Shown: positions 60,200 through 64,000 of the stretch, one piece after another
Layout of the letters: each line of letters opens with the position of its first letter
Position numbering within the stretch: position 1 is the stretch's first letter
Assembly: GCA_016704895.1 (NCBI GenBank)
Contig: JADIZG010000066.1
Coordinates: 1 to 64,000 of the forward strand
Reading direction: 5' to 3'
DNA from: Betaproteobacteria bacterium
GTDB lineage: Bacteria; Pseudomonadota; Gammaproteobacteria; Burkholderiales; Casimicrobiaceae
DNA: 64,000 nucleotides
Program-made: the position numbers and the translations under genes
The notes under the pieces: generated by a model
The model's database searches: none
Told to the model about the DNA's origin: nothing
What the model saw: the letters and a program-made list of their open reading frames with translations, nothing else

Positions 60200-60648
60200 C
60201 GGTCTTTTCTCCATTCGATCTTCGGCACGAGGCGCGCGCGCTCGATGTTGTCCAGCGGGACGCGCACCGTCCCGCCCGGCGTCTCGACCAGCGCGTCCGC
60301 GCCGTCGATCCCGCCAAGCATGCCGCGCACCTTCCGCGTGTCGTTCAGCTTCTCGCGCAGCACGAGCGTCGCCTCCAGCCCCCGGAAGCGCTCGTAGTCG
60401 GCCGCCGCCTTCAGCGGCCGGTCGAGGCCCGGCGAGCTCACCTCGAGCCGCTCGTAGTCGACGTTCTCGACCGTGAACAGCCGCGTCAGGTGCTGCGAGA
60501 CCCGCGCGCAATCCTCGACGTCGACCCCGCCCGGCTTGTCGATGAACACGCGCACCATCCGGCCCTTGGGAGAGGACTCCCAATCGACCAGCTCGTACCC
60601 CAGCGGGGGCACGGTTCGCGCGAGCAGCTCGCCCAGGGTCGTCGTCAT
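60196..60648 (-). CDS. rimP: ribosome maturation factor RimP
   Basis: 150 residues from MTTTLGELLARTVPPLGYEL, VDWESSPKGRMVRVFIDKPG, GVDVEDCARVSQHLTRLFTV, ENVDYERLEVSSPGLDRPLK and ALVETPGGTVRVPLDNIERA. It assists 30S assembly. A TTG at 60660 could extend it by four residues but lies in the T-run of the terminator; the ATG at 60648 is preferred. No good ribosome-binding site precedes it. Confidence 0.95.
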   Translation of the reverse strand: MTTTLGELLARTVPPLGYELVDWESSPKGRMVRVFIDKPGGVDVEDCARVSQHLTRLFTVENVDYERLEVSSPGLDRPLKAAADYERFRGLEATLVLREKLNDTRKVRGMLGGIDGADALVETPGGTVRVPLDNIERARLVPKIEWRKDR

Positions 60649-60658
60649 CGTGTTCGCC

Positions 60659-60688
60659 AAAAAAAAATGGGCTGCGCCCAGCCCATTT
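60659..60688 (-). terminator. intrinsic terminator in the rimP operon leader
   Basis: On the minus strand AAATGGGCTG (60688-60679) pairs perfectly with CAGCCCATTT (60674-60665) around a 4-nt loop, and the second arm is continuous with a run of nine T. It ends 11 nt before the rimP ATG, and no minus-strand gene lies within 2 kb upstream, so it can only act on transcripts of this operon: an attenuator. Confidence 0.85.
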
Positions 60689-60717
60689 CTCGTTGCTTAT
60701 CACCTGCGAATCAAGAA

Positions 60718-60723
60718 ATTATA
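60718..60723 (-). promoter_or_regulatory. -10 element of the rimP-nusA-infB operon
   Basis: A perfect TATAAT on the minus strand, 30 bp upstream of the leader terminator. Transcription would start near 60711 and give a leader of about 63 nt. The -35 region at 17 bp is poor, suggesting an activator or a G+C-rich upstream context. Confidence 0.6.
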
Positions 60724-60866
60724 CCCCAGAATCGCCCCGGATGGGAGGGCTCCCCGCCCCTGCCCGCCAAGTCCCCGGGCAGGCGCCGGGAGGCCACGGG
60801 CGCGCGGGCGCTGCCGGTTCCCGCCCGGGTTGCTAAACTTCCCCGGCCCCCCCAACCGAGGATTCC

Positions 60867-62390
60867 ATGGCCGACCCGCTTATCGTCGCCCGACACGGCG
60901 ACCTGGAGCTCGCCCTCCTGCCTTCGATGGCGAACCGGCACGGGCTCATCACCGGCGCCACCGGCACCGGCAAGACGATCTCGCTGCAGGTGCTCGCCGA
61001 GCAGTTCTCGCGCATCGGCGTCCCGGTGTTCATGGCCGACGTCAAGGGCGACCTGACCGGCATCGCCTACCCCGGATCGATGTCCCCGAAGCTCAAGGAG
61101 CGGCTCGACAAGCTGAAGCTGCCGGAACCCGCCTGGGGCGGGTGCCCGGTCACGCTCTGGGACGTCTGGGGCGAGCAGGGCCACCCGGTGCGCGCGACGG
61201 TCTCGGACATGGGGCCGCTGCTCTTCGCCCGCCTCCTCAACCTGAACGAGACGCAGGAGGGCGTGCTCGCGCTCACCTTCAAGATCGCCGACGACAACAA
61301 GCTGCTGCTGCTCGACCTCAAGGACCTGCGGGCGATGCTGCAGCACGTGGGGGACAACGCCGCGCAGTACAAGACGCAGTACGGCAACGTCTCGCCGGCG
61401 TCGGTCGGGGCGATCCAGCGCGGCCTGCTGCAGATCGAGGAGCAGGGCGGCGACCGGTTCTTCGGCGAGCCGATGCTGAACGTCGACGACCTGATCCAGA
61501 CCGTCGATGGACGCGGGATCGTCAACATCCTCGCCGCCGACAAGCTGATGACCGCCCCGCGGCTCTACTCGACGTTCCTGCTGTGGCTGTTGGCCGAACT
61601 CTACGAGAACCTGCCCGAGGTCGGCGACCGCGACAAGCCCAAGCTCGTGTTCTTCTTCGACGAGGCGCACCTCCTGTTCTCCGAGGCGCCGCCCGCGCTG
61701 CTCGAGCGGATCGAGCAGGTGGTGCGTCTCATCCGCTCGAAGGGCGTCGGCGTGTACTTCGTGACGCAGAATCCGCTCGACATCCCCGACAAGGTGCTTG
61801 GCCAGCTCGGCAACCGCGTCCAGCACGCGCTGCGGGCGTTCACGCCGCGCGACCAGAAGGCGGTGAAGTCGGTCGCCGACACGATGAGGCCGAACCCGAA
61901 GCTCGACGTCGGCAAGGCGATCCTCGAGCTGGGCACCGGCGAGGCGCTCGTGTCGTTCCTCGACGCGAAGGGCTCGCCCGGGATCACCGAACGCGTGTGG
62001 ATGTTCGCGCCGGGATCCCGTATCGGGCCGATCTCGCCCGAGGAGCGCCGCAAGCTCGTCTCGGACTCGGTCGTCGCGGGCCAGTACGAGAAGACCGTCG
62101 ATCGCGAGTCGGCGTTCGAGATGCTGAAGGCGCGTGCAGGCGGCGGGACGGCGGTTCCGCAGGACGCCGGGCAGGCCCCTGCCGCCGGCCAGGGGACCGC
62201 CCCGTCCGGAGGCGGCCTGATGGGCGGGCTGTCCGACATCCTGTTCGGCTCGACGGGTCCGCGCGGAGGCAAGCGCGAAGGCATGGTCGACGCGCTTGCC
62301 AAGAGCGCCGCGCGCTCGGTCGGCTCGTCGATCGCGCGCGAGATCACGCGCGGCGTGCTGGGCTCCCTGCTCGGGGGCCGGAAGCGATGA
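60867..62390 (+). CDS. DUF853/YjgR HerA-like ATPase
   Basis: 507 residues. The Walker A motif is GLITGATGTGKTISLQVLAE, FMADVKGDLTGIAYPGS follows and Walker B is KLVFFFDEAHLLFSEAPPAL. GVGVYFVTQNPLDIPDKVLG, LGNRVQHALRAFTPRDQKAV and FLDAKGSPGITERVWMFAPG, SRIGPISPEERRKL are typical of the YjgR/DUF853 family, a HerA/FtsK-related ATPase of unknown role. The C-terminal Gly-rich tail ends in an amphipathic segment. ATG at 60867; a TAAACT -10-like box lies at 60834-60839. The stop overlaps the lipoprotein start (ATGA). Confidence 0.95.
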   Translation: MADPLIVARHGDLELALLPSMANRHGLITGATGTGKTISLQVLAEQFSRIGVPVFMADVKGDLTGIAYPGSMSPKLKERLDKLKLPEPAWGGCPVTLWDVWGEQGHPVRATVSDMGPLLFARLLNLNETQEGVLALTFKIADDNKLLLLDLKDLRAMLQHVGDNAAQYKTQYGNVSPASVGAIQRGLLQIEEQGGDRFFGEPMLNVDDLIQTVDGRGIVNILAADKLMTAPRLYSTFLLWLLAELYENLPEVGDRDKPKLVFFFDEAHLLFSEAPPALLERIEQVVRLIRSKGVGVYFVTQNPLDIPDKVLGQLGNRVQHALRAFTPRDQKAVKSVADTMRPNPKLDVGKAILELGTGEALVSFLDAKGSPGITERVWMFAPGSRIGPISPEERRKLVSDSVVAGQYEKTVDRESAFEMLKARAGGGTAVPQDAGQAPAAGQGTAPSGGGLMGGLSDILFGSTGPRGGKREGMVDALAKSAARSVGSSIAREITRGVLGSLLGGRKR

Positions 62391-62830
62391 GGGGCACGGT
62401 GCGCGCGGCGGCGCTGGCGGCGGCCTGCGCCGTCGTCGCCGCCTGCGGCACCTCTCCGATCCCGATCACGCCGTCCGGCGAGGTTGCGACCGCGCCGGTG
62501 GCCCGCGTCGCCGTCGCGCCCCCCGCGGGAGCGTCGACGTCCGCCGTCGCGCCGTCCGAGAGGCTCGATCCGTCGTCGTTTCCCGCCGGCGCGGTCTACG
62601 TATGCTCGAGCGGGACCGGCGTCCAGCGCAAGGTCACCGCGATCGCGTTCGACGAGAAGGCCGGCGCGATGTGCAGGCGCCATCCCGAGATGGGCCCCTG
62701 CCAGTACGAGCGCGACCTGTGCCGGAAGAGCGGAGGACGCGTCTACGCCCCCGACGGCGCCGAGATCACGCTCGCGACCGAGGCCGAGTACGACCGCAAG
62801 GTGATGCGCGTCCGCTTCAAGGCTAATTGA
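62387..62830 (+). CDS. small conserved lipoprotein
   Basis: 147 residues. The signal ends in the lipobox VAAC (ALAAACAVVAACGTSPIPIT). After an Ala/Pro/Val linker comes a compact domain with conserved Cys: GAVYVCSSGTGVQRKVTAIA, FDEKAGAMCRRHPEMGPCQY, ERDLCRKSGGRVYAPDGAEI and TEAEYDRKVMRVRFKAN. I recognise the pattern as a hypothetical family common in Burkholderiales but not its function. The four Cys suggest two disulfides in the periplasm. It is coupled to the HerA-like gene by ATGA. Confidence 0.8.
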   Translation: MRGTVRAAALAAACAVVAACGTSPIPITPSGEVATAPVARVAVAPPAGASTSAVAPSERLDPSSFPAGAVYVCSSGTGVQRKVTAIAFDEKAGAMCRRHPEMGPCQYERDLCRKSGGRVYAPDGAEITLATEAEYDRKVMRVRFKAN

Positions 62831-62841
62831 GTCCCCGCGGG

Positions 62842-62959
62842 GCGCGCTTCGGGGGCGGGGGCGCCCGGGCGCGGGGGCCCCGAAGCGCGCAAGCGCGCTT
62901 CCCCAGGGGCCACCGCGACCTCGGGACGGCCCTTCGGTCGCGGGGTCGCGGGGTCGCGG
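62842..62959. repeat. hairpins and 8-bp direct repeats
   Basis: GCGCGCTTCGGGG (62842-62854) is inverted at 62878-62890. GCGCGCTT of a second dyad follows at 62893-62900. Three tandem GGTCGCGG copies stand at 62936-62959, directly before the convergent hydrolase stop. Probably the termination region between two convergent genes; no T-run. Confidence 0.5.
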
Positions 62960-62961
62960 GG

Positions 62962-63630
62962 TCAGCCGACGTGCTGGCGGAGGAACGCGAGCGTGCGCTC
63001 GCGCGCGAGCTTCGCGGAGGACGCGTCGAACGATCCGCGCTGGTCGCAGTTGAAGCCGTGGTTGGCGGGATAGATCAGCACCTGCGACTCCGGATGCGCG
63101 GCGGCGAACTTGCGGACGCCCTCGACCGGAATCATCGAATCCTGCTCGCCGAAATGCGCGAGGACCGGACAGCGGGGCCGCTCGCCGGACGCCTCCAGCA
63201 TGCCGCCGCCATAGTACGGCGCCGCGCACGCGAAACCGGGAAGGCGCGACGCGCTCATCCACGCGACGTAGCCGCCCCAGCAGTAGCCGACGATGCCGAC
63301 CTTGCCCGCCGACGACGCCGCCGCCCGCGCCGCCTCGACGTCGGCGAGCGCGTGATCGAGCGATGCCTTCGCCTTCAGCGCCCGCCCGCGTTCGATGTCT
63401 TCGGGCGTGTAGCCCAGGTCGACGCGCGGCTGGATGCGGTCGAAAAGCGCCGGCGCAAGCGCGAGGTACCCGTCCGCGGCATAGCCGTCACAGACGCTGC
63501 GGATGTGGCTGTTCACGCCGAAGATCTCCTGCACCACGACCAGCGCGCCGCGCGGCGCGCCCTTCGGCTCCGCGCGCCATGCCGAGATCGTGGCGCCATC
63601 GGCGGCGATCAGGTCGATCCAGTGTCCCAT
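62962..63630 (-). CDS. dienelactone hydrolase family protein
   Basis: 222 residues: WIDLIAADGATISAWRAEPK, GALVVVQEIFGVNSHIRSVC (the conserved Glu of Q-E-I-F-G), GKVGIVGYCWGGYVAWMSAS (nucleophile Cys in GYCWGG), PVLAHFGEQDSMIPVEGVRK (Asp) and VLIYPANHGFNCDQRGSFD (His). This Cys-Asp-His triad is that of carboxymethylenebutenolidase, which opens dienelactones in chlorocatechol breakdown; many relatives serve other esters. ATG at 63630. No signal peptide. Confidence 0.92.
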   Translation of the reverse strand: MGHWIDLIAADGATISAWRAEPKGAPRGALVVVQEIFGVNSHIRSVCDGYAADGYLALAPALFDRIQPRVDLGYTPEDIERGRALKAKASLDHALADVEAARAAASSAGKVGIVGYCWGGYVAWMSASRLPGFACAAPYYGGGMLEASGERPRCPVLAHFGEQDSMIPVEGVRKFAAAHPESQVLIYPANHGFNCDQRGSFDASSAKLARERTLAFLRQHVG

Positions 63631-63807
63631 GGTTCCGGCCGCTCCCTGTCCTGGCAACTGCGCAACGGCGAACGATAGGCGAACCCGCGCTCCTCCGCAA
63701 ATCCCCGTTTCGCGCAGGCATCGCGCGCACCCGGCCGCCAACTTGCGGTATGGTCGCGGCAAGGCGGCACGCTGCGGCGGCCAAGCGCCCCTGACCCGGA
63801 AGCCTCC

Positions 63808-64000
63808 TTGCCCTCCCTGCCTCCCGCCCCCCCGCTTGCGCCGACGCGCGGCCGCTGGGAATCCGCGGTAAGACCGCTCGTCGCTGCGCACGACGGTCGC
63901 CTGTGGCGCGCGCACAGCGATGCGGTCAATGGCGCGCTGGTCGAGCGCTGGCTGGGCGAGGATTCGTGCGAACGGATCCTCAAGACCGACCTGTTCGACG
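63808..64000 (+). CDS. class I methyltransferase, 5' part
   Basis: From a TTG at about 63808 the frame runs to the window end: RGRWESAVRPLVAAHDGRLW, then RAHSDAVNGALVERWLGED, SCERILKTDLFD. HSDAVN...LVERWL followed by LKTDLFD is the start of a SAM-dependent methyltransferase family. The SAM-binding motifs lie beyond the edge. The start codon is a guess; no ATG is near. Confidence 0.55.
   Translation, partial: MPSLPPAPPLAPTRGRWESAVRPLVAAHDGRLWRAHSDAVNGALVERWLGEDSCERILKTDLFD

Noticed and set aside
55904..60397. A plus-strand open frame of about 1500 codons
   Set aside because: It lies exactly opposite infB and nusA, is extremely Arg/Asp/Leu-rich and has no domain; it is the open antisense frame typical of very G+C-rich genes.
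62842..62959. A mobile-element end
   Set aside because: The inverted and direct repeats are short, between convergent genes, with no transposase or target duplication.

Overview
The window is high-G+C DNA from a betaproteobacterium, most likely of the Burkholderiales type. The right half carries housekeeping arrangements typical of that group: rimP-nusA-infB-rbfA-truB-rpsO-pnp on the minus strand, and an FmdB zinc ribbon, a DUF502 membrane protein, aspS and nudB on the plus strand. uvrC, pgsA and tRNA-Asn lie on one strand in the middle.

Layout. 1-3.8 kb holds broken remnants: a polytopic membrane protein, an outer-membrane beta-barrel protein, a PhoX-type phosphatase and a collagen-like secreted protein. 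4.5-21.3 kb is a long minus-strand run of exported proteins: a patatin lipoprotein, a polytopic membrane protein, DUF2950, DUF3300, a DUF937-OmpA fusion, an RlpA-like protein, an Asn-rich repeat protein, DUF2092, a DUF2541-like protein, two large arylsulfatases and two outer-membrane barrels. A LysR regulator and an Atg22-type MFS transporter run divergently from it (21.5-23.8 kb). tRNA-Asn and pgsA follow at 24.1-24.9 kb. 24.9-33.2 kb is accessory DNA between pgsA and uvrC: DUF454, an acyltransferase-3, a GH130-like protein, two glycosyltransferases, a methyltransferase, a PqqD-like protein, a diheme cytochrome c, a protein resembling the 'midcut-by-XrtH' sorting substrates, and a small protein with a sorting-like tail. 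33.2-46.7 kb holds repair genes (uvrC, a family 5 uracil-DNA glycosylase), a hydrolase, a seven-PAS GGDEF/EAL protein, a triple beta/gamma-crystallin, metY-dsbB, an SDR and a QmcA/NfeD pair. 46.8-51.8 kb is FmdB-DUF502-aspS-barnase/barstar-nudB-SIMPL. 51.9-60.7 kb is the transcription/translation operon, which has an intrinsic terminator in its own leader. 60.8-64 kb holds a HerA-like ATPase, a lipoprotein, a dienelactone hydrolase and the start of a methyltransferase.

How genes fit together. Start/stop overlaps (ATGA, GTGA, TGATG) tie many neighbours into operons: unknown/DUF3300/DUF2950, sulfatase/DUF2541, methyltransferase/GT2/GH130, UDG/uvrC, metY/dsbB, RNase/barstar, nudB/SIMPL, rimP/nusA, rbfA/truB and HerA-like/lipoprotein. 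The 4.5-21.3 kb block reads as an envelope and outer-membrane programme around two sulfatases. The 27-33 kb block reads as glycan work plus an exosortase-type anchoring branch.

Caveat. Single-base frame breaks are common, above all left of 26.7 kb. Two of them fall in normally essential single-copy genes (pgsA, aspS), and each is repaired by one base in a short G or C run. Many other frame breaks are therefore probably sequence errors, so 'frameshifted' below does not automatically mean pseudogene. All family names come from reading motifs by eye.
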